Assembly: GCF_007483665.1 (NCBI RefSeq)
Contig: NZ_ML660193.1
Span: forward strand, 23,473 to 87,472
From: Catellatospora sichuanensis
GTDB taxonomy: Bacteria; Actinomycetota; Actinomycetes; Mycobacteriales; Micromonosporaceae
DNA: 64,000 bases
Direction: 5' to 3'
Shown here in pieces: positions 8,350 through 17,073 of the stretch. The notes beneath the pieces were generated by a model that was not told the origin of the DNA, made no database searches, and was given only the letters and a program-made list of their open reading frames with translations. The number at the start of each line of letters is the position of its first letter. Positions within the stretch are counted from its first letter, which is position 1. Made by a program: the position numbers and the translations under genes.

Positions 8350-10072
8350 CGTCGGCTCCCGTCGCGCACAGACGGTGTTCGGTGTCGGAGGCGACCTGAG
8401 CGAAGGCGACCCTGTTGCCTCCAGCGACGAGCAGACCGTTTCCCCTTGTCGCAGACAGCAGGTAGTACCGCTCCCCCGCGGTCAGGGCGAACGTGTCGGC
8501 GACGGCTTCGATAGCCTGGGGTGCCTGCCGCATGAGGATCTGAGTGGCGGCGTTCGACACCACAGCGAGGCCGAGGTCGCTGCCGAGCAGGTCGGCGGCG
8601 TCCTGGGTGACGACGGTCAGGCCTGCTCCGCGTTTGCGGGAGGCTTTGGCCATGCGGTGCAGGAAGCGAGCGCCTTCGCCGTCGCGCATCAGTAGCCACG
8701 CCTCGTCGACCACCACGATCCGTCGGGGTGGGCGCTGCCCAAGAGTCGGTGGGGTGTCGACGGTGCGCCAGGTCGCGTCCAGTGCCAGCAGGGTGCCGAT
8801 GGCGCGTAGTTCGTCGGGCAGGGCGCGTAGGGACCAGACGGTGAGGTGGCTGTTGGGGGTGTGGGTGGTGGGTCCGTCGAACAGGTGCCGGTGGCTGCCG
8901 GTGCTCCACGGTGCAAGGCGTGCGGCGAGGGTGCTGGCGATGGGGTCGGTGTCTTGGTCGAGGGTCGTGGCGAGGTCGCGCAGCAGTGGTGCGGGTCTGC
9001 TCCAGGTGTCGGGGTCGGGAGTGATGCCGGCGTGCTGGTAACAGGCGATCAGCGCCCGGTCGAGGGCGGCGCGGTCGGTGGGGGTTACCTGTTCGGAGCC
9101 GAGCAGCACGGTGACGGCGGTATGGGCGAACAGCAGCCGGCGGGTATATGCGTCGGGCCGGCTGTCACCGGCAGGGATGTCGAACGGGTTAATGCGCACC
9201 CCGGGCGCGCCGAGGGCGATGACGGTGCCGCCGACGGCGTGAGCCAGGCGGGTGTACTCGTCTTCGGGGTCGATGACGGTGACATGGGTGCCCTGGTAAA
9301 GGCTGCGCAGCGTCTCGAGTTTGATCAGGTAGGACTTGCCCGCGCCGGACCGTGCGAGCACGACCGAGTTGTGGTTGTCCTGGGTGAACCGGTCCCACCA
9401 GACGACCCCGCCGGTGGTGGGGTTGATGCCGTACAGGGTCCCGCCGACCGGTGCGGGGTCGCCGGGTAGGGGCTGTGGGAGGTCGGCGCTCGCGAGGGGG
9501 AATGCGGCGGCGATGCTGGTGGTGTCCATCGTGCGGGCGATGTGCAGGTCGTCGACGCCCAGGGGCAGGGTGGTGGTCCAGGCCTGGGTTTGGCGGAACG
9601 TCGCGGGTTGGGCGTCGAGGAGCACGGATGCGGCAGCGGCGCGGACCTGCCGGCAGGCGTCGCGCAGTTCGGTTTCGGTGGCGGCGTGGACGGTGAGGTA
9701 GAGGCCGGTGCGGAACAGTTTCGCCGCGCCGCGGGCGACGCGTTCGGCGAGCATGGCTGCGTCGTCTGCGGCGGCGTCGAGGTAGGGGTCGGCGATGGTG
9801 CCGCGCTGGTCGGCGATGCGGCGTCCGGATTCCATGCGGGCTCGTTGGCGGCGTAGCCGGTCGGCGGCGGTCGCGGGGTCGACGGGTTCCAGGTGGATCG
9901 CGACGTCGAGGCGTCCGGGCCAGGACAGTAATGGTTCGAGCCAGGTGGGGCTGACTTCGGCGGGATAGCCGGTGATCGCGAACGATGCGCAGACGCTGGA
10001 GCCCAGGCGCAGCTGGTGGGGTTGGACGTGGACGCCTGCCGGGTGGGGCAGGTCGCGGGGGTGGCGGGTCAT
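8336..10072 (-). CDS. VirB4-like conjugation ATPase
   Basis: A 578-aa VirB4/TrbE-family ATPase, the cytoplasmic motor that powers assembly of the mating channel. Walker A (ARSGAGKS) is near residue 240 and Walker B (RRIVVVDEAWLL) near 450, followed by KASRKRGAGLTVVTQD, typical of the family. The start ATG at 10072 is preceded by GGAGG at ideal distance and overlaps the PrgI stop (ATGA). The open frame continues to 11149, but that extension is antisense to PrgI and was rejected. The protein is shorter than many VirB4 members; its N-terminal domain is compact. Confidence 0.93.
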   Translation of the reverse strand: MTRHPRDLPHPAGVHVQPHQLRLGSSVCASFAITGYPAEVSPTWLEPLLSWPGRLDVAIHLEPVDPATAADRLRRQRARMESGRRIADQRGTIADPYLDAAADDAAMLAERVARGAAKLFRTGLYLTVHAATETELRDACRQVRAAAASVLLDAQPATFRQTQAWTTTLPLGVDDLHIARTMDTTSIAAAFPLASADLPQPLPGDPAPVGGTLYGINPTTGGVVWWDRFTQDNHNSVVLARSGAGKSYLIKLETLRSLYQGTHVTVIDPEDEYTRLAHAVGGTVIALGAPGVRINPFDIPAGDSRPDAYTRRLLFAHTAVTVLLGSEQVTPTDRAALDRALIACYQHAGITPDPDTWSRPAPLLRDLATTLDQDTDPIASTLAARLAPWSTGSHRHLFDGPTTHTPNSHLTVWSLRALPDELRAIGTLLALDATWRTVDTPPTLGQRPPRRIVVVDEAWLLMRDGEGARFLHRMAKASRKRGAGLTVVTQDAADLLGSDLGLAVVSNAATQILMRQAPQAIEAVADTFALTAGERYYLLSATRGNGLLVAGGNRVAFAQVASDTEHRLCATGADDADL

Positions 10073-10944
10073 GGTAGTCCTCCGGGGCGGAACGGGTCGA
10101 CGGCGTGGGCGAGCACGGTGACGACTTGGGTGGGGTCGAGGACGCGGCAGGTCGCGCCGCAGCGGGTGAGGGCGGCGGCGGTGTCTTCGGCGTGGTGGCG
10201 TGCGCGGGCGGGGTTCGGGTCGCGGAGGATGACGAGGATCTGCCGGGCCAGGGGTTCGGTCGTGGTGGCGAGGTCGGTGAGGAAGTCGGCGTGTTCGGTG
10301 GCCATCGCGGCCAGGGCCGGGTCGGGCAGCTGTGTGGCGGTGGTGTGTAGGGCGGTGGTGCGGGCGGTGAGGTCGAGTGGCCGGGCGGTGATGAGCAGCT
10401 GCGTGGGGCAGGGCAGGGCGTTGAGCCAGCGGCCGAACGCGTCGATGAGCGCGGCCTGCTCTTGGGAGGTGCGCAGGGTGAAGTTCACGGTCGACACGGT
10501 GACTATCGCCGCGTTGCCATGCGGTCCGAGGTCGAGTACGCCGTCCGCGCCGACGGCTGTCGCGGGTAGGCGCAGCACTGCCGGTAGCGAATTCGAACCG
10601 GTGGTGTGGATGAGTTGGGCGCCGGGGCCAGAGCGGTTGGTGGCGGGAGCGAGGCGTTTGGGGGTGCGGGCGTGGGCCAGGGCGGAAAGGAGCCACCGGT
10701 CGAGGGTGAGGCCGTCGCGGCGGCCGAGTGTGACCGTGACCGCGACGGCTGCGACGACGACGCCGGCGGCGACCAGTAGCGGGGCGGGTAGGTCGTCGGC
10801 GAAGTGACGCCAGCCGAGCCACAGGCCGGCGGCGGTCGCGGCGAGGATCGCCAGTTGGCGGAACGTCAGGCCGTAGAGGACTTTGTCGGGGGCGTCGACG
10901 TCGGCGGGGATGTGCGCGCCCAGGTCCAGGTCGTGGTCGGTCAT
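10069..10944 (-). CDS. PrgI family membrane protein
   Basis: A 291-aa protein of the PrgI family, VirB3-like components of Gram-positive type IV secretion systems. After LYGLTFRQL come two membrane helices (about 28-45 and 53-73), then GRRDGLTLDRWLLSAL, the usual PrgI junction, and a soluble C-terminal domain. It sits between the TrbL-like and VirB4 genes with ATGA overlaps on both sides, the conserved order for this module. It probably anchors VirB4 to the membrane complex. Confidence 0.9.
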   Translation of the reverse strand: MTDHDLDLGAHIPADVDAPDKVLYGLTFRQLAILAATAAGLWLGWRHFADDLPAPLLVAAGVVVAAVAVTVTLGRRDGLTLDRWLLSALAHARTPKRLAPATNRSGPGAQLIHTTGSNSLPAVLRLPATAVGADGVLDLGPHGNAAIVTVSTVNFTLRTSQEQAALIDAFGRWLNALPCPTQLLITARPLDLTARTTALHTTATQLPDPALAAMATEHADFLTDLATTTEPLARQILVILRDPNPARARHHAEDTAAALTRCGATCRVLDPTQVVTVLAHAVDPFRPGGLP

Positions 10945-12113
10945 GGGCGTCTCCTCGGGCGTGGACGGGTTTGCTGCGGGTTGGGCCGGGCGGGTGTGGC
11001 GCCTGCGGGCGGGCGTGGGCTAGGGCGGGTTGAGGTGGGCCAGCCGGTTCCGGTCGGGGTGCGGTTGCCGGGACGGCCTGGCGGCACGGCGGGGGTGGCC
11101 AGGCGGTTGTACGAGATGTTGCGGATGTTGACGACCTGCGCTGCTCCACCCGCCCGGCCGGCAGTGCGGCCGGGACGTAGCAGGCTCATGCCGCGGTGCA
11201 GGACCACGGTCTTGAACAGGTACGAACCCAACCTGGGGCCGCCACCTCCGCGGGTGACGAACTGGCGCATCAGGCCGGGGATGCGGGCGGTGCCCCACAG
11301 CAGGACCAGAACCACGAACAGGTGCAGCACCGACAGCTGCCGCCCGGCAGCGCCACGGGCCAGCATCTTCGTGCCGTCGCCGACCAGGACCTGGACGCAC
11401 AGGTGCAGGCTCACCGCCTGCAGCACCTGGGTGCCCAGCGCGGCCAGCAGCGACCGCCACCACGCCCGCGCCGCCCCGTCGGTTCCCGGAAGGCCGTGGC
11501 ACGCCAACGCGACCGGTGCGATCGCCGCCAGGACGATCAGGATCCCGACGCGGACGATCCACTGGCACATCAGCAGCCCGGCCAGCACGGCGATGAGGAC
11601 GAGCACGACCGTGAACAGGAACGCGGTCGTCCCGGACAGGTCTGCCTGCGCCGCGGTGATCAGGTCACGCAGTGTCGTCAGGGACTGCGGGGCCCAGATG
11701 CTGCCCGCGGTCATCGCGCCGGTGATCGCGTTGGCGAGCTCGATCAGGCCGGAGCACAGCGGTGCGGCGAAGTTCGCGCCGATGAACGCCACGACCAGCC
11801 GCGAACCCAGCTCGGAGATGCTGTGCCGGACCTGCACGACACCACCGGCCATGGTCATCGCACCGGCGGCGAGCACCGCGACGACGAAGCAGGTGTTCAC
11901 GACGCCGACGCTGGTGGCGGTGACCTGCTGGACCTGCGGAAGGACGGTCACGTCCGGGGACGTGAACACGCTGGCGCCCAGCAGGTCCAGCAGCGACGAC
12001 AGCACGTCGAGCAGTACCTGCGCGAGGAACGTGTTGAGGCTGTTGAGCATTGCCTGCACCGGCGAGCCGGGTATTAGGTCCCCGACGTCGGGCAGCGGGA
12101 TCGGCGGGAACAT
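10941..12113 (-). CDS. TrbL/VirB6-like polytopic conjugation protein
   Basis: A 390-aa membrane protein with several hydrophobic helices between residues about 55 and 300 and a Pro/Arg-rich C-terminal tail, as in TrbL/VirB6-type channel components. I start it at the ATG at 12113; an in-frame GTG at 12122 overlapping the pilin stop is an alternative. The upstream part of the open frame is the pilin gene in another frame. The stop overlaps the PrgI start. Its position between pilin and PrgI supports a role in the inner-membrane channel. Confidence 0.8.
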   Translation of the reverse strand: MFPPIPLPDVGDLIPGSPVQAMLNSLNTFLAQVLLDVLSSLLDLLGASVFTSPDVTVLPQVQQVTATSVGVVNTCFVVAVLAAGAMTMAGGVVQVRHSISELGSRLVVAFIGANFAAPLCSGLIELANAITGAMTAGSIWAPQSLTTLRDLITAAQADLSGTTAFLFTVVLVLIAVLAGLLMCQWIVRVGILIVLAAIAPVALACHGLPGTDGAARAWWRSLLAALGTQVLQAVSLHLCVQVLVGDGTKMLARGAAGRQLSVLHLFVVLVLLWGTARIPGLMRQFVTRGGGGPRLGSYLFKTVVLHRGMSLLRPGRTAGRAGGAAQVVNIRNISYNRLATPAVPPGRPGNRTPTGTGWPTSTRPSPRPPAGATPARPNPQQTRPRPRRRP

Positions 12114-12114
12114 C

Positions 12115-12411
12115 TCAGGCACCGACGATGCCGCGGACGATGTCGAGCAGCACCGGGGCGAGCAGGGCCAGGGCGTAGCCGAGCATCGCCGAGCGCAGGG
12201 ACCCCTTGGCGCGTTCGACTTCGGCGGGGTCGCCGCCGGCGGCCAGGTAGCGCAGGCCGCCGATCGTGAGGAACAGGGTGGCGACACCGGCGAGGATCCC
12301 GATGATCCACGCGGTGAGGTTGCCGATCACTTCCGGCAGGGACTTGATCGAAAGCGCCGGAGACCCCGGCGCCGGGGCCATGGACAGTACGTGCTCGAGG
12401 ACAGACCGCAT
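12115..12411 (-). CDS. TrbC/VirB2-like pilin protein
   Basis: A 98-aa protein with two hydrophobic helices (about 33-56 and 75-92) joined by a short polar loop (GGLRYLAAGGDPAEVERAKG), the pattern of actinobacterial type IV secretion pilin-like proteins. ATG 12411 is chosen; AGAAAGG stands upstream at about 9 nt, and the upstream extension of the frame lacks protein-like composition. It is the first gene of the pilin-TrbL-PrgI-VirB4-VirD4 operon, and a 205-bp upstream region with GTGTTGGGC inverted repeats probably holds the operon promoter. Confidence 0.85.
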   Translation of the reverse strand: MRSVLEHVLSMAPAPGSPALSIKSLPEVIGNLTAWIIGILAGVATLFLTIGGLRYLAAGGDPAEVERAKGSLRSAMLGYALALLAPVLLDIVRGIVGA

Positions 12412-12561
12412 CTCGGGCGACCTTTCTGATGGTGGCGGGGTCCGCAGCGGACCGGCCTGCGGGGCGGGCCGTCGGGTCTTGCCGTCATCGGCGCCTGCGC
12501 AGGTTGCCGCGGCTGTGTCGGCGGCCGCGTTCTTGCGGCTGCTCATCTACCAAGTGCCGTG

Positions 12562-12608
12562 GTGTTGGGCTGTTTGTGACAACGGCCTGGCCAACAGCGG
12601 CCCAACAC
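12562..12608. promoter_or_regulatory. GTGTTGGGC inverted repeat upstream of the conjugation operon
   Basis: GTGTTGGGC (12562-12570) is mirrored by GCCCAACAC (12600-12608), with an extra GGCCAACA half-site between them. The same half-sites recur at 13505-13698. This is the expected place for the operator of the leftward conjugation operon. Regulator unknown. Confidence 0.55.
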
Positions 12609-12615
12609 AGCCCGT

Positions 12616-13365
12616 CTACGGGCCGTAGGTGGGTGTGGGGGCGTGTTCGTGGTCGGACAGGGACGCGGCAAGGCGGTGCTCGGCGCGGCGGCGGCGCTGC
12701 CGGGCCGCGGCCACGGAGATGCCGGCCTGTGCGGCGGCTTTGGCCAGGGGCACCAGATCCAGGCGCGTCGACCCGATCAGCGTCGCCTCACCGGCGGTGA
12801 TCACGTTGGCGGCTACGGCGCGCAGCAGCACTAGATCGGGGTGATCCCAGGGCCGTGCTGGCGCGGACGACCAGAACCCGCCGCCGCTGACGACCTGGTG
12901 GCGCGCGTCGGCGTCGCGAAACCGCAGCGCGGCCCGCTCCCCTGCCCGGATCAGTCGCGGGTACACATGGGCGGCGTCGATGTCCGCGGTGTGCAGCGCC
13001 TGCAGAAAACCGGCCAGCAGCTCCGCGTCCAGGTCTGCGCGCTCGCCTACCATCCCCGCCGACAGTGCCCCGGCCGTGCGGCGCAGACCGGGCAGGGCCA
13101 TTCCCGCGGCTGCCACAACCCAGGCCGCCGGGCCGCGTCGTGCACGGGCGACCAGTTCCCGCCATACGGTGTCACGCACCGACGGGCTGGCATCGGGTCG
13201 CATTAACAGGCGGCGCAGCTCGTCGAGTGGGATGCTGCGAGCTGGCAGGCCTGCAAGCGCCCGGCCGTCCAGCGATAGTGGCTGGGGACGGCAGCACAGC
13301 AGGCCAAAAGCCCGCTGCAAGGCGTCGAGCGCTCCTTCGGGCCAAGGGGATACAGATTGCGTCAC
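12616..13365 (-). CDS. Hypothetical DNA-binding-like protein
   Basis: A 249-aa protein. Its C-terminal third (LVPLAKAAAQAGISVAAARQRRRRAEHRLAASL) resembles a sigma-region-4-like helix-turn-helix; the N-terminal part is helical and unrecognised. GTG start is supported by GAGGAGG just upstream. Its promoter region holds an array of TGTTGGCCAACA palindromes, also found in front of the pilin operon, so it may be regulated with, or regulate, that operon. I cannot tell whether it is a sigma-like factor or a repressor. Confidence 0.6.
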   Translation of the reverse strand: MTQSVSPWPEGALDALQRAFGLLCCRPQPLSLDGRALAGLPARSIPLDELRRLLMRPDASPSVRDTVWRELVARARRGPAAWVVAAAGMALPGLRRTAGALSAGMVGERADLDAELLAGFLQALHTADIDAAHVYPRLIRAGERAALRFRDADARHQVVSGGGFWSSAPARPWDHPDLVLLRAVAANVITAGEATLIGSTRLDLVPLAKAAAQAGISVAAARQRRRRAEHRLAASLSDHEHAPTPTYGP

Positions 13366-13504
13366 GGTGACCTCCTCGAGACTGCGCCGGTCGCGGCGCA
13401 GGAGGCCTCCATCAGGTCAGCAGCACCCAACAGATCCGAGCCAAGAAGCTCTGTAGCAGTTGCGCCTGTCGATGATCGACTCGACGTAGTGACTGGTAAG
13501 AGTC

Positions 13505-13698
13505 TTGTTGGGCTGTGTTGGGCGGGTCGCTGTATGCGGAGCTGCCAGGCCCGCGGCTGTTGGGCGGCACAGGGTCGGCGAACTCACGTGCAACTGCAGG
13601 CGGGCTCGTTAGTCCGCCGCAACACCAGGAGCGTTCCTACCGTGTTGGCCAACAGCGGGCGTGGATGCAGGCGCCAACACCTCCGTGTTGGCCAACAC
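13505..13698. promoter_or_regulatory. Array of TGTTGG/CCAACA palindromes
   Basis: Perfect palindromes stand at 13643-13654 (TGTTGGCCAACA) and 13685-13698 (GTGTTGGCCAACAC). A CCAACAC half-site is at 13674-13680, and GTGTTGGGC half-sites are near 13505, 13515 and 13556. They cover the region upstream of the leftward HTH gene and match the operator-like repeat at 12562-12608. The surrounding 13366-14167 stretch has no convincing gene. Confidence 0.6.
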
Positions 13699-14167
13699 GA
13701 TCCGAGGCCTGAGCCATAGAACCGCGGGCTACCCGCGCCGACACGAGCATCCTTCATGGAAACGACATGCTTCCGCGGCGCTGCCGTTCACCTTCGCCTT
13801 GTGGCCGACTCGAAGGCGCTCATGGCGAGTTCACGCCACCGACTTGCTCTACGTCTGCCTGAGCGAGCCGACCTGGAGCCGCTGTTCGACCTCTTCTCGG
13901 ATCGGCAAGTCCGGGTCCGGACACGATGACCCGGCACAGACCCAGCCGATGATCGGGAAATGGCGGGCGGCATGGAACCGCGATGGCCTCGCCATGTGGA
14001 GCGCCTGGAACGGCGACGAGTCCGCCAAGACGAATCGTCCGTGACTGGCAACCATTCACCAGGTACGGTTGTCAATACCAGGGCGCCACATTGAGCCTCT
14101 TTTAAACATGCGGCGAGAGCAACTCGCGTATCACCCACTCGATCCTCCTTGCAAGGGAAGGTAGGTC

Positions 14168-15544
14168 ATGCCGCGACGATCTGTTCTGGTCGACCCAGCC
14201 TTCCCTTCACGACTCAAGGAGCTGCGTGAACAGCGAGGATTCTCGCTCCGGCGCCTTGGTCAGCAGGTGCACTGCTCTCACGGGTTCCTGTGGGACCTGG
14301 AATCTGGCAAGAAGCAGCCGAGCGTGGCGGTCGCTGTATTACTGGACGCCGCGCTTGGCGGCAATGCCGAATTGTCAGCCATGGTGCGGGAGATGTCAGC
14401 CGACAGCGGCGGACAGAATACTGCTCGCGACTTCCACGACTCCCCCAATGGTCTCGGGCTAGAGTTTGCGCCGGATTGGCGACAGGGCATCGCCCTGGCC
14501 GTAGACCTTTGGCAGGAAGATGTGCAGCGGCGCGAAATGTTGCGGGCGGTCGGGTTCAGCGCGACGGCGTTCATGGCACCCGCGATGCGGTGGCTTGTCT
14601 CGCCGATGGACGAACATCCGACCGGCGATGGTGATCGGCTGATCGGCGAGCCGGACATCGAGACGGTCAAACGGATCACGGCGACCTACCGCACGCTCGA
14701 CAACCAGTTCGGCGGTGGCCATGTGCGGGAGAGCATCGTGCGGTTCCTCCAAGGCGAGGTGGCCGCGATGCTGCACGGCCGGTACGACGCGAACACGGGC
14801 CGGGCGTTGCTGTCGGCTGCGGCTGAAGCGACGCAGCTGGCCGGGTGGGCGTCGTACGACATCGGCATGAACGGCCTCGCTCAGCGGTACATGATCCAGG
14901 CGCTGCGGCTGGCATACGGTGCAGGCGACCGGGCCCTGGGTGCCGAGATCCTGGCGGCAATGAGTCATCAAGCCGCCTACCTGCGAGCTTCGACGCATGC
15001 AGTCGATCTCGCCCGTGCGGCAGGCCGGGTGGCCGCCGAGGCGGGGATCAAGGCGATCGAGGCCGAGTCCGCGGTCCTGGAAGCCCAGGGCCATGCATCG
15101 GGTGGCGATGAGGCAGCCTGCGCCAAAGCACTGGACCGGGCTGAGCGCACGTTCGACAAGGCAGATCGCACCAGCGCCCCGCAGTGGATCGGGTACTTCG
15201 ACGAGTCGTATCTGGCGGCCAAGTTCGGGCACTGCTTCGCCACCCTGGGCCGAGGTGACCTCGCGCAGCGTTTCGCCGAGCGGTCCCTTGACATGGACGG
15301 CCGGCACTACGCACGTGGCAAGCAGTTCAACCTGGCGTTGCTGGCGACCGCGCATGCGCAGGCAGGCGACCTCGAACAGGCGAGCGCAGTGGGCATGCAG
15401 GCCGTCGACGCAGCCGAAGGGCTGGATTCCATGCGCGCTCGCGACTACCTGGGTGAGTTGTCGGACCGGCTTGCCAAGCATGTCGGCCTGCCCGCCGTGC
15501 AAGCGTTCGCCGAACGGGCTCGCCCTGTACTGACCGCGGTCTAG
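14168..15544 (+). CDS. XRE-family regulator with TPR-like C-terminus
   Basis: A 458-aa regulator. Residues about 14-60 form an XRE helix-turn-helix (LKELREQRGFSLRRLGQQV, HGFLWDLESGKKQPS). The remainder is alpha-helical with TPR-like repeats, the architecture of NsdA-type actinobacterial regulators. ATG follows a purine-rich stretch GGGAAGGTAGG. In actinomycete integrative elements such a gene commonly stands next to a Nudix gene, as here; the two converge and their stops share CTAG (15541-15544). It is a candidate reader of the TGTTGG palindromes or of a peptide or nucleotide signal, but nothing in the sequence decides that. Confidence 0.88.
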   Translation: MPRRSVLVDPAFPSRLKELREQRGFSLRRLGQQVHCSHGFLWDLESGKKQPSVAVAVLLDAALGGNAELSAMVREMSADSGGQNTARDFHDSPNGLGLEFAPDWRQGIALAVDLWQEDVQRREMLRAVGFSATAFMAPAMRWLVSPMDEHPTGDGDRLIGEPDIETVKRITATYRTLDNQFGGGHVRESIVRFLQGEVAAMLHGRYDANTGRALLSAAAEATQLAGWASYDIGMNGLAQRYMIQALRLAYGAGDRALGAEILAAMSHQAAYLRASTHAVDLARAAGRVAAEAGIKAIEAESAVLEAQGHASGGDEAACAKALDRAERTFDKADRTSAPQWIGYFDESYLAAKFGHCFATLGRGDLAQRFAERSLDMDGRHYARGKQFNLALLATAHAQAGDLEQASAVGMQAVDAAEGLDSMRARDYLGELSDRLAKHVGLPAVQAFAERARPVLTAV

Positions 15545-16104
15545 AGCTTGCCCTGCGCTCTCAGTAGAAGGACAGCGAGCAGGCCCGAGACGGAGCCCGC
15601 GCCGACAATCTCGCCCAGCCGCATCCGCCGCTCGACGTCGTCGAGAGGTATCCACTCGACTCGTTCGGTCTCGTTGATATCGGGCGCGGTGCCGACGTGG
15701 TCGGCCCCGCGCCCCAGGTAGACGAGGTTCGTCTGGTCGACGGTGCCCACCATGGGCTGGAAGGTCACCAGCGGTTCCAGCAGCCGTGGTCTCCAGCCGG
15801 TCTCCTCTTCGACCTCCCGTGCGGCACACACGGCGGGGTCTTCGTCGGGGTCGATGTAGCCACCGGGCAGTTCCCACACCCACCGGTCGAGGATGAAGCG
15901 GTGGCGCCACATCATCAGCACCCGTTCGGCGTCGTCGACCACGATCACCATCGCCGCTGTCGGCACGCGGAGCACGTACTGCTCGAAGCGGACCCCGTTG
16001 GGCAGCTCGACATCGGCGATGCTCAGCGCTGCACGCCGGGTGTCGTCGAGCACCCGTTCGCCGTGGATCGTCCATTCGCTGGCTCGACGCCCTGCCGCCT
16101 CCAT
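15541..16104 (-). CDS. Nudix hydrolase
   Basis: A 187-aa Nudix protein. The Nudix box fits GX5EX7REUXEEXGU exactly from G82 to W104, with E88, R96, E97, E99-E101 and G103. Nudix enzymes hydrolyse a nucleoside diphosphate linked to another group; the substrate here cannot be read from sequence, although the N-terminal layout is ADP-ribose-pyrophosphatase-like. It overlaps the stop of the convergent XRE gene. The start is leaderless-type: TAGGGT then 6 nt then ATG. Actinomycete integrative elements often carry one Nudix gene. Confidence 0.93.
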   Translation of the reverse strand: MEAAGRRASEWTIHGERVLDDTRRAALSIADVELPNGVRFEQYVLRVPTAAMVIVVDDAERVLMMWRHRFILDRWVWELPGGYIDPDEDPAVCAAREVEEETGWRPRLLEPLVTFQPMVGTVDQTNLVYLGRGADHVGTAPDINETERVEWIPLDDVERRMRLGEIVGAGSVSGLLAVLLLRAQGKL

Positions 16105-16110
16105 GGGACG

Positions 16111-16116
16111 ACCCTA
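16111..16116 (-). promoter_or_regulatory. -10 box of the leaderless Nudix transcript
   Basis: Read leftward, TAGGGT ends 6 nt before the ATG at 16104. This spacing predicts a transcript beginning at the start codon. No Shine-Dalgarno is seen. Confidence 0.5.
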
Positions 16117-16361
16117 GCGGGTTCCGCTCTCGCTCGGCGCATGGCTGTACATCGGTGTCGGCCGACAGCAGCTGACGCTTGTCCGCTTCTTGGTTACAAG
16201 CCGCAGCCGCCACGCTACTGACGACGGGGCGTTCCCGTCGATCCCGCTACCGAGCCACCGCCACGCACCGCGGAGCACCGGCAGCGAAAGAAGGCCCCGG
16301 CCGGACGTGACACCGTCTCCGTCCGGCCGGGCGCATCGCGTGACGACGGGAGGATTCAGCG

Positions 16362-16592
16362 GTGGATTCCGCACTGGACAAAAGCGAGCGGGCCCGCACC
16401 CGCCTACCCCAGGCCGAACACGTGGCGCGGGTACATTGCCCGATCTCGTGGCCGGAAGGCGATCGCTGCCTCAACTGCCACGAGATGTTCCCGTGCACGG
16501 CCTACGGCTGGGCCTTCGACGTGCTCGTCGATGCCGGATGGAGCCCCACCGACGTCCAAGCCCTCGACGCCAGAACGGGTCCATGGTCATGA
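16362..16592 (+). CDS. Small CxxC protein (76 aa)
   Basis: A 76-aa protein with the motif C-L-N-C-H-E-M-F-P-C in its middle, preceded by HCP. GTG start with GGGAGG about 8 nt upstream. It is the first of four overlapping small genes; its stop overlaps the next start (ATGA at 16589). The Cys/His spacing would suit a small zinc or iron-sulphur site. Similar short proteins occur on actinomycete integrative elements without known function. Confidence 0.7.
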   Translation: MDSALDKSERARTRLPQAEHVARVHCPISWPEGDRCLNCHEMFPCTAYGWAFDVLVDAGWSPTDVQALDARTGPWS

Positions 16593-16774
16593 TCATCACC
16601 GCTGACAAGCCAGATGCCGGCATCGAGGACGACGCTCGCTCGATCCTGCTGGTGCACACACCTGACGAACACGGCCTGTGCCAGGGCTGCTACGAATTCG
16701 CTTGCATGTTCGCCAGGTTCCCGTGCTCGCAGGCTCGATGGGCACAGACGGTGCGGGACGGTGATCTCCCATGA
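16589..16774 (+). CDS. Small CxxC protein (61 aa)
   Basis: A 61-aa protein with H-G-L-C-Q-G-C-Y-E-F-A-C and a further FPC, close in pattern to the preceding gene product. The start is taken at the ATG overlapping the previous stop (ATGA); an ATG two codons upstream (16583) is possible. Its stop overlaps the next start (ATGA at 16771). Function unknown; probable metal-binding mini-protein. Confidence 0.65.
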   Translation: MIITADKPDAGIEDDARSILLVHTPDEHGLCQGCYEFACMFARFPCSQARWAQTVRDGDLP

Positions 16775-17073
16775 GACCGCTGCACGCCAAGGTGCTCGCG
16801 GTACGCAGCACGCCCAGGCAGCAGATCTACGGCACGTTGCTGGCACAGCCTGGACGGACGTGGACCGTCCGCGAACTGACCGCAGCGCTGCCGGACGTGT
16901 CCGTGGAGGCGGTGACAGCCACGCTGTACCAGCTGTTAAACGAGCGGCTGCTGGACCAGGTGCGACGCGCCAGTGGTCTGACGCTGCGGCTCAACAGCGA
17001 AGGGCACGCGGCGATCGTGCAGGTCACACACGGTTGGGCCACTGCCGTCAGCACTTGGGAGGCCCAGCAGTGA
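16771..17073 (+). CDS. Small winged-helix-like protein (100 aa)
   Basis: A 100-aa protein with a predicted winged helix-turn-helix (QIYGTLLAQPGRTWTVRELT, then VEAVTATLYQLLNERLLDQV), suggesting DNA binding. It overlaps its neighbours by 4 bp on each side in the operon of small CxxC genes. It could be the local transcriptional regulator of that operon or an accessory regulator of the element. Confidence 0.7.
   Translation: MRPLHAKVLAVRSTPRQQIYGTLLAQPGRTWTVRELTAALPDVSVEAVTATLYQLLNERLLDQVRRASGLTLRLNSEGHAAIVQVTHGWATAVSTWEAQQ

Noticed and set aside
10073-11149. N-terminal extension of the VirB4-like gene
   Set aside because: Antisense/overlapping PrgI coding region; the ATG at 10072 has a clear GGAGG and ATGA overlap.
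13849-14055. 68-aa minus-strand gene
   Set aside because: Somewhat protein-like, but no ribosome-binding site and no neighbours; not enough support.
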